NCBI GenBank assembly: GCA_016865505.2
Contig: AP025252.1
Coordinates: forward strand, 806,001 to 870,000
Reading direction: 5' to 3'
From: Bryobacterales bacterium F-183
Lineage (GTDB): Bacteria > Acidobacteriota > Terriglobia > Bryobacterales > Bryobacteraceae
DNA: 64,000 nt
The notes beneath the pieces were generated by a model, which searched no databases, had not been told where the DNA came from, and saw only the letters and a program-made list of their open reading frames with translations. The first letter of the stretch is position 1. Every line of letters begins with the position of its first letter. Shown here piece by piece: positions 52,482-60,132 of the stretch. The translations under genes were made by a program, and so were the position numbers.

Positions 52482-53867
52482 TCAAACGATTCGTTCAATC
52501 CGTAGCAAACTACCCGTTTTGGCAGTGTCCCGCCGTCCTGCGGAGGCCCTTTCATGCGCAGGGCCAAATTCCCGAGCCCAAACGATCTGGTTACCTATCG
52601 TTATAATCGGCCAAGTCCCCCGATCCCATAGAGGGATCCGGTAATCCTGAAATAAAGTCTTGACCTTCAACGGTTCGGCGCTACCTAGCGGCCGGTACCC
52701 GTCGCCCGGCTTCCAACTTCTCAAGACGATACGGCCTTCCTCTGCTTCCTCAACATACAGAAGACCATCCGATGCCTTTACTGTATCATTTCCACAACCG
52801 CCGGCTTCCTCGCCGGAACTCACAACGGTCAACCGCACCATACTTCCATCCGGTGCGGTGGCTTCGCCGGGAACTCTCATGGGCACCTCCACGTTCCTCG
52901 CCGCGAGACGATCCACGCCGTCCCCTTCTGGCTGCCACGGTGCAAACCGGAGCCATTCGAACGATCGCATCACATCGGCGCCAGGCAAAATGACTCGTCC
53001 ATGTCCTTCCGCGAGCCTCGCCAGAGCCAGCACAGATTCTACGTGCTTGTACTCGATTTGCCTGGTCTTTGCTTGGGTCCGTTCCAACACCCACCGGACC
53101 AAACGCCGCGCCACCGCTACTGGTTGGGACAATAAATTAGACGCTACAACGACACTGCTGTTCCCTTTTCTGACGAAAATCGCCTGCGCGATCGAGTCCG
53201 TATAGGACTTCCAGAACTCCTCGTCCTCACGCGCCAACTGCGCCATCTGCGCGAGGCTCCGCACCAACTCCGGATTCCAATCGCGTTCCAGCTGCGGCAA
53301 CAGTTCATGACGAATGCGATTCCGGCGAAACGCCAGGCTCTGATTGGATACATCCTCGCGCCATGTCTGTTTCCGGCTTTCGAGATATGCCACCAGTTCG
53401 GCCCGGCTCACATCGAGCAACGGCCGGATGAGCCATTGGTCGTCATAAGAAGGCAGGATACCGGCAAGCCCAGTACAATGTGCCCCGCGCAGAAAGCGGA
53501 ACAACACAGTCTCGGCCTGATCGTCGCGGGTGTGAGCCGTAGCAATGCAATCGGCATCGCCGCGATCGACAACGGTACGAAAAAATCGAAGCCTCGCCTC
53601 GCGCGCGTCTTCTTCGAGGTTCGCGCACCCGGCATGGTCCACCCGGCTCAGATAAAAAGGAACGCCAAAACGCTCCGCCAGATTACGGCAGAACGCTTCA
53701 TCGGCATCGGAATCCGCGCCGCGCAGCCCATGGTTGACGTGTACGACACTCAACCGGTACTGCAAGGCATGCTCTTGCAGCAACAGGAACAGAGCGGTGG
53801 AATCCGCCCCGCCGGACACGGCAACGCCAATACGCGCGCCAGCTTCGGGCAGGTGTTGAAGGTCCAC
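52482..53867 (-). CDS. tilS: tRNA(Ile)-lysidine synthase
   Basis: A 461-residue TilS that converts C34 of tRNA-Ile(CAU) to lysidine with ATP. The N-terminal PP-loop is GVAVSGGADSTALFLLL, with HVNHGLRGADSDADEAFC and the catalytic TAHTRDDQAETVLFRFLRG. A central linker and the C-terminal TilS domain follow (WKPGDGYRPLG; PLKVKTLFQDYRIPLWDR), so the protein is complete and of usual long-type length. GTG start with a purine-rich AGAGAGG directly before it. Confidence 0.95.
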   Translation of the reverse strand: MDLQHLPEAGARIGVAVSGGADSTALFLLLQEHALQYRLSVVHVNHGLRGADSDADEAFCRNLAERFGVPFYLSRVDHAGCANLEEDAREARLRFFRTVVDRGDADCIATAHTRDDQAETVLFRFLRGAHCTGLAGILPSYDDQWLIRPLLDVSRAELVAYLESRKQTWREDVSNQSLAFRRNRIRHELLPQLERDWNPELVRSLAQMAQLAREDEEFWKSYTDSIAQAIFVRKGNSSVVVASNLLSQPVAVARRLVRWVLERTQAKTRQIEYKHVESVLALARLAEGHGRVILPGADVMRSFEWLRFAPWQPEGDGVDRLAARNVEVPMRVPGEATAPDGSMVRLTVVSSGEEAGGCGNDTVKASDGLLYVEEAEEGRIVLRSWKPGDGYRPLGSAEPLKVKTLFQDYRIPLWDRGTWPIITIGNQIVWAREFGPAHERASAGRRDTAKTGSLLRIERIV

Positions 53868-53891
53868 CTCTCTATTGTTATTCGACGCGTG

Positions 53892-56300
53892 CTACTCCAC
53901 GACCACCGGGAAGCGGTACGACAGCGACCCCGCTTTGATACGGAAGTAGTACGCACCCGCCGTTGCACCCGGACGAACAAAGCCTTGATACAAGCCTTCG
54001 CCCGCCGACGACGGTACCACGCTATCCACGCGGCCACCCGTGGTTTCCACTTCTATCTCTGGCGTGGCATCATTCAACGCCTGCCCGGAAGTATCGGTAA
54101 GGCGGAAGTAAATCGACTGCCGCGAATTGCGCACCGCCGGGAAATCCGGCTCCACCAGCAGCGCGATCGAACCCACTTCCGACGACGCAACGCCATACCA
54201 GTACGGCACACGCAGTTCGATCTCATTGCGCGTCCCCTTGAAGATCAGGAACCCGTGGTGGGACCCGGCAGCCAGTTCCTCGCCACGAATCGTCACCGTC
54301 AACGTCTGCTTGCCTTTGCCGTCCACCGTCACCGTATCCTGCGACAGTTCCGGACGCACACCACGAATCGGGTCCACCGTGATCGTAAAGGTGTCCGTCT
54401 CATCGGTAACGTTGGTAACTTCGAGTTCGCGCTTCCGGTCACCCGGATTCTTAGTGCCGCCACCAAAGGTCAACGAGACCGGCCACACCGCTGCCGTCGC
54501 GCGTACTGCCGCATCCAGATTCATCCGTCCCGCACCCGCTTCAAACGGCGTCGCCAGGCGATTTTCCTGCGCAGACAACCGCAGCGCGGACGACGAGTTC
54601 ACAATCAGAGACTTGTAGTTCTGCTGCGTCAACCCCGGCCGCGACTGCTTCAACACTGCGATCGCGCCAGCCACAATCGGACTCGAAAAGCTCGTACCTT
54701 GAATCGACCCGAACTGCCCGTTGATTGCATAGCCCGCACTATCGGCCCAGTCTCCACAGCAGCTCACCGGCGATGCCGTAATGAGGTTATCGCCAACGGC
54801 CACCAGATCCGGCTTGATGTTCAAGGACCCCGTCGAAGGACCCATACTGCTGAACACCGAGATGGCATCAGGCGAACGGTCCGGCATGGTATTCACCGTA
54901 AACGTGTAGCCATCCCACTCGGCGCGCTTCGCCTTGATTGCCAGACCTTCCGTATTGTTTACCCAAACGGCCGGAAGCGTATTTGTATCCTGCGCCATGA
55001 TCAGCACGGTGTCTACCTGCGTGGGGTTATAAATGATGGCGGCAACCGCACCCGCCGCCCGCGCATTGTCCAGCTTCACCGAGAAGTTGCAGCTACCACG
55101 CAGGATCAGAGCAATCGCCCCGGACATCGACCCGCCAGGAAACGGCGTACAGCCGAGCGCGTTGTTTTCAAGCGACGCCGCATCCACCAGAGGACCCGTT
55201 ACGCTACCCTTGCCCACGGAGTTCGACCCGTTCGTCGCTGCAAACGTACGGTCGTCGACGCTCACCTGCGCTGACGTCCCAATTGACCGGTTGTTCGACG
55301 TCGCGCCGACCGCCAGCACATGTTCCGAATTCGCCGGCCACGCGCCGGACTGGAATCCAGGACCCTGGTTCGCCATCGACGACACCAGGACTACCCCGGC
55401 ATCGGCGATCCGCTGCAATGCGGGAGCATTCAAATAGTCCGGCGTCAGGATCGCACCAAAGCTGAGGTTGATGACATCCATGCCATCTTTCACGGCATCG
55501 TCGAGCGCCGCCAGAATCGCCGCCGTGTTCGTACCCCCGCTTGCCGAAGTCAGCCGGTACACACCCAGGTACGCACCCGGCGCGGACCCGGAAATCGTCC
55601 CGCCCAGAGGACCTTCGAGCCTCCGGCCTACCGCCGAGAACGCCACTCCCGTGCCATGCCCTTCGCTATCGGACGCCGTACGCAGCAGGGAACTCGAATT
55701 GGTCACCAGATTCTCGTAGCTGCGCATCACGATGACCTTGGAATTGGTCAGCTCTTTGTCCCGCTGCTCGTTCGAACTCGCGTACTTCGGATAGCCCTCA
55801 ACGGCCGGCAGTGAGTCGTCGCGGAACCCCGGGTGCATCACGTCCACGCCGGTATCCACCACGCCGACCTTAATACCGGCGCCCGCCGAATCCGGTCCGC
55901 CCGGCAGATAATTCCAGGCAATCGGGATCCCGTGCTGTGCCAGAGCGCGATCCAGATGCCGCGTCGCGACATACACCGGGTACACATTCTTCACGCCCGG
56001 CAGCGACCGCAGCCGCGCTACCTGACTGTCCGGGATCTCTACCACCATCCCGTTCACCACGGTATCGAGCTGATGCCGCAGCGTACCGCCGGCGTTGCGC
56101 AGGCCCCGAACGGCCGGTTGCTGGCCGTCGCGAACCTTGGCCCGGGCCGCCTCAAAGGCACCCCGCACCGCCTTGTGGCGCCCGGCCCGAAACCCTTCGA
56201 GCGCCGGAGCACCTTCCATTTCAATGACATACGAATTGGGAACAACCTGCGCTAGAGCAAGCGAGGCAAGGAATAAAAAGACAGAGAGCAACTGCTTCAT
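53892..56300 (-). CDS. Secreted subtilisin-family (S8) serine protease with PA domain
   Basis: An 802-residue exported protease. Signal peptide 1-18; propeptide inhibitor I9 ~20-110; catalytic Asp149 in VGVVDTGVD, His215 in SEGHGTGVAFS, oxyanion Asn311 in SMANQGPG and Ser537 in GTSFSSPIVAG. A protease-associated domain is inserted at ~380-460 (VKLDNARAAGAVAAIIYN). The C-terminal ~200 residues are Fn3/beta-sandwich-like. This is the lactocepin/PA-subtilase architecture, for extracellular protein degradation. Start has AGGT six bases upstream. It ends 24 bases before tilS. Confidence 0.94.
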   Translation of the reverse strand: MKQLLSVFLFLASLALAQVVPNSYVIEMEGAPALEGFRAGRHKAVRGAFEAARAKVRDGQQPAVRGLRNAGGTLRHQLDTVVNGMVVEIPDSQVARLRSLPGVKNVYPVYVATRHLDRALAQHGIPIAWNYLPGGPDSAGAGIKVGVVDTGVDVMHPGFRDDSLPAVEGYPKYASSNEQRDKELTNSKVIVMRSYENLVTNSSSLLRTASDSEGHGTGVAFSAVGRRLEGPLGGTISGSAPGAYLGVYRLTSASGGTNTAAILAALDDAVKDGMDVINLSFGAILTPDYLNAPALQRIADAGVVLVSSMANQGPGFQSGAWPANSEHVLAVGATSNNRSIGTSAQVSVDDRTFAATNGSNSVGKGSVTGPLVDAASLENNALGCTPFPGGSMSGAIALILRGSCNFSVKLDNARAAGAVAAIIYNPTQVDTVLIMAQDTNTLPAVWVNNTEGLAIKAKRAEWDGYTFTVNTMPDRSPDAISVFSSMGPSTGSLNIKPDLVAVGDNLITASPVSCCGDWADSAGYAINGQFGSIQGTSFSSPIVAGAIAVLKQSRPGLTQQNYKSLIVNSSSALRLSAQENRLATPFEAGAGRMNLDAAVRATAAVWPVSLTFGGGTKNPGDRKRELEVTNVTDETDTFTITVDPIRGVRPELSQDTVTVDGKGKQTLTVTIRGEELAAGSHHGFLIFKGTRNEIELRVPYWYGVASSEVGSIALLVEPDFPAVRNSRQSIYFRLTDTSGQALNDATPEIEVETTGGRVDSVVPSSAGEGLYQGFVRPGATAGAYYFRIKAGSLSYRFPVVVE

Positions 56301-56410
56301 AGCTGACCTAAGGACTGAAACCCCGGAAATTGGACGCTAGTTCTGATTATCGGCGGTACGGGTAGATTGAGGAAGGCTGGAATTGGCATGAAATTTTTGC
56401 CAAATATTTC

Positions 56411-56439
56411 TTGACAGCACAACACTCACATAATATTCT
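56411..56439 (+). promoter_or_regulatory. Promoter of hsp20
   Basis: TTGACA at 56411-56416 and TATTCT at 56434-56439 with a 17-base spacer; a better TAATAT at 56431 would need a short spacer. AGGAGG follows at 56448-56453, 17 bases before the first ATG, which is further than normal. Confidence 0.55.
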
Positions 56440-56470
56440 TGAGTCATAGGAGGTTCGCACAAAACAGATT

Positions 56471-56914
56471 ATGTCCATGATTCGATTCACCAGCCCTTTT
56501 GAGTTCCCCTTCCGCGCTTTCGAGGAGTCCTTCTCCCGTATGCTGCAGGAAAATCAGGCCTCGAACTCGGCCTCCAAGCCCTGGAGCCCCGCGGTGGACA
56601 TCCGTGAGACCGCCAACGAACTGATCGTCAAGGCGGATCTGCCCGGTGTCAGCGAGAACGACGTCGATCTCCGCATCGAGGACGGCACCCTCATCCTCAA
56701 GGGTGAGCGCAAGTTCGAGAACCAGTCGAACGACGAAAAGGGCGGCTACCACCGCATCGAGCGCAGCTACGGCTCCTTCGCCCGCTACTTCAGCCTCCCC
56801 GACACGGTCGATCCGGAAAAGGTGACGGCAGAGTACAAGAACGGCGTCCTGACGGTGACCCTCGGCAAGAAGGAAATCGCCAAGCCGAAGCAGATCAAGG
56901 TTGCGATCCAGTAA
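56471..56914 (+). CDS. hsp20: Hsp20/alpha-crystallin small heat-shock protein
   Basis: A 147-residue sHsp: a short N-terminal helix (FPFRAFEESFSRMLQENQ), the alpha-crystallin domain (AVDIRETANELIVKADLPGV, EDGTLILKGERKF), the YGSFARYFSLPDTVD loop, YKNGVLTVTLGKKE and the C-terminal IxI-like KQIKVAI. It forms oligomers that hold unfolding proteins. Single transcription unit: promoter just upstream, terminator just downstream. The ribosome-binding site AGGAGG is 17 bases from ATG 56471, so a non-standard start or looped leader is possible. Confidence 0.95.
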   Translation: MSMIRFTSPFEFPFRAFEESFSRMLQENQASNSASKPWSPAVDIRETANELIVKADLPGVSENDVDLRIEDGTLILKGERKFENQSNDEKGGYHRIERSYGSFARYFSLPDTVDPEKVTAEYKNGVLTVTLGKKEIAKPKQIKVAIQ

Positions 56915-56942
56915 CTTACGGTCGGCTAGCGGTTCCGGCAAC

Positions 56943-56978
56943 GGCCTCGGGGAATACTCCCCGGGGCCTTCGCTTTTT
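56943..56978 (+). terminator. Terminator of hsp20
   Basis: GGCCTCGGGGA and TCCCCGGGGCC pair over 11 bp (one G-T) around ATAC, followed by TTCGCTTTTTCC. Confidence 0.85.
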
Positions 56979-57037
56979 CCACCAAAACCCGCAACTTACC
57001 GCGCTGCTCAAGAATCTAAAGATTAGTTAATAAGGAT

Positions 57038-57883
57038 ATGAACGGACTCAAGACCGCCCTACTGCTGGGCCTTCTAAGCAGCATCGTCATTATGGGTGGC
57101 AAGGCCGTCGCCGGCACCAACGGCGTGTACATGGGTCTGGCTCTTGCCGTCGCAATGAACTTCTTCGCCTACTTCTTTTCTGAGAAGATGGCCCTGGCAT
57201 CGAACAATGCGCAACCACTGACGGCGCAGACCCACCCGCGGTTGTACGCACAGATTCACCCGATGGTGCAGCGCCTCTGCCAGCGCATGGGCATCCCGGA
57301 ACCCAAGCTGTGGATCATCCCGGACCCGTCGCCCAACGCGTTCGCCACCGGTCGCAACCCGGAAAACTCCTCCGTTGCCTTCACCCAAGGTCTGCTCGAA
57401 CTCATGAATGAGGCGGAAGTGGAAGGTGTGCTGGCCCATGAATTGGCCCACATCAAGCATCGCGACATCCTCATGTCGTCGATCGCAGCCACGGCAGCGG
57501 CGGCCATCACCTCCATCGCGCACTTGGGCTTCTTCTTCGGCGGACGCCACGGCGACGACGAAGAGGGAGGCAGCCCCATCGGCGCTATGGCCATGCTCTT
57601 CCTCGGACCCATCGCCGCTGGTCTAATCCAGATGGCGATCTCTCGCACCCGCGAGTTCGCGGCGGACCGTGGCGCGGCGGAGGCCTGCGGTACACCCAAC
57701 GGCCTGATCAGTGGCTTGAGCAAGCTCGAGACCTGGTCGCAGCGCATCCCGATGGATGTGAACCCGGCCCAGTCGCACATGTTTATCGTTAAGCCGTTCA
57801 CAGGAGGCGGCCTGGCCAATCTCTTCTCGACCCACCCGGCCACCAAGGACCGGATCGCGGCCTTGCAAGCCGTGCGCCCATAA
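57038..57883 (+). CDS. htpX: Zinc metalloprotease, membrane-bound
   Basis: A 281-residue HtpX. Two N-terminal helices (ALLLGLLSSIVIMGGKAV; VYMGLALAVAMNFFAYF), the zinc site VLAHELAHIKHRD (HExxH), the third ligand Glu in RTREFAADRGAA, and two more helices (~145-170, ~185-200). It cleaves misfolded membrane proteins alongside FtsH. AAGGAT just before the ATG. The C-terminal HPATKDRIAAL is family-typical. A terminator follows. Confidence 0.96.
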   Translation: MNGLKTALLLGLLSSIVIMGGKAVAGTNGVYMGLALAVAMNFFAYFFSEKMALASNNAQPLTAQTHPRLYAQIHPMVQRLCQRMGIPEPKLWIIPDPSPNAFATGRNPENSSVAFTQGLLELMNEAEVEGVLAHELAHIKHRDILMSSIAATAAAAITSIAHLGFFFGGRHGDDEEGGSPIGAMAMLFLGPIAAGLIQMAISRTREFAADRGAAEACGTPNGLISGLSKLETWSQRIPMDVNPAQSHMFIVKPFTGGGLANLFSTHPATKDRIAALQAVRP

Positions 57884-57909
57884 GGTAATCATCAATTCAG
57901 AGACGAAAC

Positions 57910-57938
57910 AAGGGGACCCGCTTATGGGTCCCCTTTTT
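57910..57938 (+). terminator. Terminator of htpX
   Basis: AAGGGGACCC-GCTTAT-GGGTCCCCTT, a perfect 10-bp stem, followed by TTTTT. The in-frame ATG at 57924 falls in its loop, which is why the vanZ start is placed further downstream. Confidence 0.93.
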
Positions 57939-57956
57939 CTACGGACGAACAGAGCC

Positions 57957-58466
57957 ATGCGACGCTTCTCACAGCTCCATTGGCGCATCCTTGCCATCGG
58001 CTGGGCGTGCGTGATGTGGATCTTTTCCACCGGAACCTTCCGGAGTGAACGTTCGCAGCGCCTGGCAGACCGGTCCGCCGCCTACCTTCTGGGTGAAGGT
58101 ACCGCATCCCCCGCCGCCACCGAACTGGCCAACGACATCGTCCGCAAGGCATCGCACGTCTTCGAATACGCAGTCCTCGCCTGCCTGCTCTACCTCGCTC
58201 TCGAACGCCTGCAATCCCGCCTCTGGGACCGCCGGGCTGCCATCTCCGCCATCCTGCTCGCCATCGCCTATGGAGCCATCGACGAGTTCCACCAGTACTT
58301 CGTCCCCAAGCGCGGCGCCTCCATCATCGACGTTGGGATCGACAGCATGGGCGCGACGCTTGGCATCTGGCTGCTTCACCGGTTCTTCCACCGCCTCAAT
58401 GGGCAGACGGGTTCTGTTTTGCCCAATCGAGATACTCCGACACGCTATAAAACATCCGGTGCTTGA
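57957..58466 (+). CDS. VanZ-like family membrane protein
   Basis: A 169-residue protein with four hydrophobic helices (WRILAIGWACVMWIFSTG; VFEYAVLACLLYLALE; AAISAILLAIAYGAIDEFHQ; MGATLGIWLLHRFF) and the VanZ signature AIDEFHQYFVPKRGASIIDV followed by GIDSMGATLG. VanZ homologues are linked to glycopeptide tolerance in one host but most are uncharacterised. It starts 19 bases after a terminator. The last 71 bases overlap the convergent sulfatase gene, so the C-terminus (ending RYKTSGA) is antisense-coded within that gene. Confidence 0.88.
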   Translation: MRRFSQLHWRILAIGWACVMWIFSTGTFRSERSQRLADRSAAYLLGEGTASPAATELANDIVRKASHVFEYAVLACLLYLALERLQSRLWDRRAAISAILLAIAYGAIDEFHQYFVPKRGASIIDVGIDSMGATLGIWLLHRFFHRLNGQTGSVLPNRDTPTRYKTSGA

Positions 58467-59841
58467 AGAGCCGCGCGTTGTCCTCCACCGGCGCGGACCA
58501 GTTAAAGTCCCACCGGTCGCCAGTCTTCTCCATCCAACGCTGTAGTTGCTTCTGCATCTCGGCGCGTACCTTCTTCGCCGAATCCTCCTGCACCAGGTTG
58601 CGCATTTGGTACGGGTCCTTCTCCAGATCGTAGAGTACCCAGGGACGGTCCCCGGCAAACGCGGCGTACATATAGCGCCCATTGCGGACCCCGCGCCAAC
58701 CCTCCGGCGTTCCATCGCCCGCATACGGACCAAAGATCTGGAAGAACGCCGACTCTGGACCACGCTTGCCTGCAAGGATCGCCGGTGCAATGCTCTGCCC
58801 TTGCATCTCTTTCGGCGGCTGTAAACCGGCGAGATCGAGCAAGGTCGGCGCAAAGTCGACATGCGTAAAGAACGTCCGCCGGTCCCGCGTCCCCGGCTTG
58901 ATCTTGCCCGGCCACCGCAGGATTCCCGGCACGCGAATGGATTCTTCCCAAGGCTTCCGCTTCAGCCGTTCCCCTTGCGATCCCAACATATCGCCATGGT
59001 CAGACGCGTACAGGACGATCGTGTTCTCCGCCAGCCCAAGCTCATCCAACGTCCGCAGGACACGCCCCACGGCATCGTCAATCGCCGTGACCATCGCGTA
59101 ATACTGCGCGATCGCCTCAGGACCATTGCCCTTGGTTTCGCGCCAATTGGGACGCATACGAAGCTTCTTCGGGTCGTACCGCTGGGCGTACTCTTCCGGA
59201 GCCTTGTAAGGATCATGTGGAGGACCCCATTGGACGGTGAGGTAAAACGGACGCTGGTCGCTCTTGGACTGCTTCAGAAACTCCACGGCATAGTCCGCAT
59301 ATCCATCGGTCTCAAACTTGTCGAGCACGATCGGGTCCGGCGTATCGCGAAAGATCGTATTGCGAAAGTGCAGGTGGCTGCACTGATTCGCGGCCCAGTA
59401 TTCGAACCCCTGCCGCCGCTCGCCCGGAGGGACAAACCCCGGCAGTCGCGGACCTCCGTCCAGATGCCACTTGCCCACAAACCCGGTGCGATATCCAGCC
59501 TTGCTCAACTCCTTGGCAAAGGAAACAGACTCCTCACGCAGCCGAAGATCGTTGGCCACCATTCCATTGCGATGGCAGTATTGGCCCGTCAGAAGAATGG
59601 ATCGCGCCGGGCAGCATACCGGCGTATTGGCAAACGTGTTTTCAAGGATGAGTCCTTGAGAAGCAAGCCTGTCGATGTTCGGCGTCTGTACCTGATCATT
59701 GCCAAGGCAGCCGGTGGAATGATACCGGTGCTGGTCGGGCATGAGGAAGACGATGTTCGGGCGTTGCTTCGCCGCCGCCGCCCCCGCAGTCATTGCAGTG
59801 GTAGTGGAAGCGGCAACAAACTCACGCCGGCTGATTTGCAT
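58396..59841 (-). CDS. Tat-exported sulfatase
   Basis: A 481-residue sulfatase. The N-terminus MQISRREFVAASTTTAM is a Tat signal (S-R-R-E-F). The active-site motif is NTPVCCPARSILLTGQ: the Cys before P-A-R in CxPxR is normally converted to formylglycine. Metal residues sit in VFLMPDQHRYHS and later VLYASDHGDMLGSQGE. Likely hydrolyses sulfate esters in the periplasm; the presence of a formylglycine-generating or anaerobic sulfatase-maturating enzyme elsewhere is required. Overlaps the convergent vanZ by 71 bases. Confidence 0.93.
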   Translation of the reverse strand: MQISRREFVAASTTTAMTAGAAAAKQRPNIVFLMPDQHRYHSTGCLGNDQVQTPNIDRLASQGLILENTFANTPVCCPARSILLTGQYCHRNGMVANDLRLREESVSFAKELSKAGYRTGFVGKWHLDGGPRLPGFVPPGERRQGFEYWAANQCSHLHFRNTIFRDTPDPIVLDKFETDGYADYAVEFLKQSKSDQRPFYLTVQWGPPHDPYKAPEEYAQRYDPKKLRMRPNWRETKGNGPEAIAQYYAMVTAIDDAVGRVLRTLDELGLAENTIVLYASDHGDMLGSQGERLKRKPWEESIRVPGILRWPGKIKPGTRDRRTFFTHVDFAPTLLDLAGLQPPKEMQGQSIAPAILAGKRGPESAFFQIFGPYAGDGTPEGWRGVRNGRYMYAAFAGDRPWVLYDLEKDPYQMRNLVQEDSAKKVRAEMQKQLQRWMEKTGDRWDFNWSAPVEDNARLFKHRMFYSVSEYLDWAKQNPSAH

Positions 59842-59894
59842 AGCGCGAATTCTATCAGTTGGATGTTGCTATTCTGCGATTGCGAGATCGTTCT

Positions 59895-60089
59895 ATGGAA
59901 ATCGAGTCCACTATCCGGGTTTTCAAAGAGGGGCGTACATTCGTGGCCCATGCTATGGAACTGAACGTCGCCTCTTGCGGGACGACCAAGGAGCGCGCAC
60001 TCAAGAATCTGAAGGAAGCCGTCCGACTCTTCCTGGAAGAAGCCGAAAAGATGGGGACACTGCCGCAAATTCTGGAGGAAGCCCGCTAA
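59895..60089 (+). CDS. HicB-like small antitoxin-fold protein, orphan
   Basis: A 64-residue protein with the HicB-type RNase-H-like core: STIRVFKEGRTFVAHAMELNVASCGTTKERALKNLKEAVRLFLEE (broken here as FKEGRTFVAHAMELNVASCG and ERALKNLKEAVRLFLEE). This is the antitoxin half of hicAB pairs, but no hicA-like frame lies within 200 bases on either side. It may be a stand-alone protein. Convergent with the kinase gene 43 bases away. Confidence 0.75.
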   Translation: MEIESTIRVFKEGRTFVAHAMELNVASCGTTKERALKNLKEAVRLFLEEAEKMGTLPQILEEAR

Positions 60090-60132
60090 CGGGCCCATTC
60101 GGCCCTTGGTGCTCAAACTTCTTTCGCGATAG

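Noticed and set aside
53307-55274. 655-codon plus-strand frame across tilS and the subtilase
   Set aside because: Shadow of two genes with complete catalytic motifs on the other strand.
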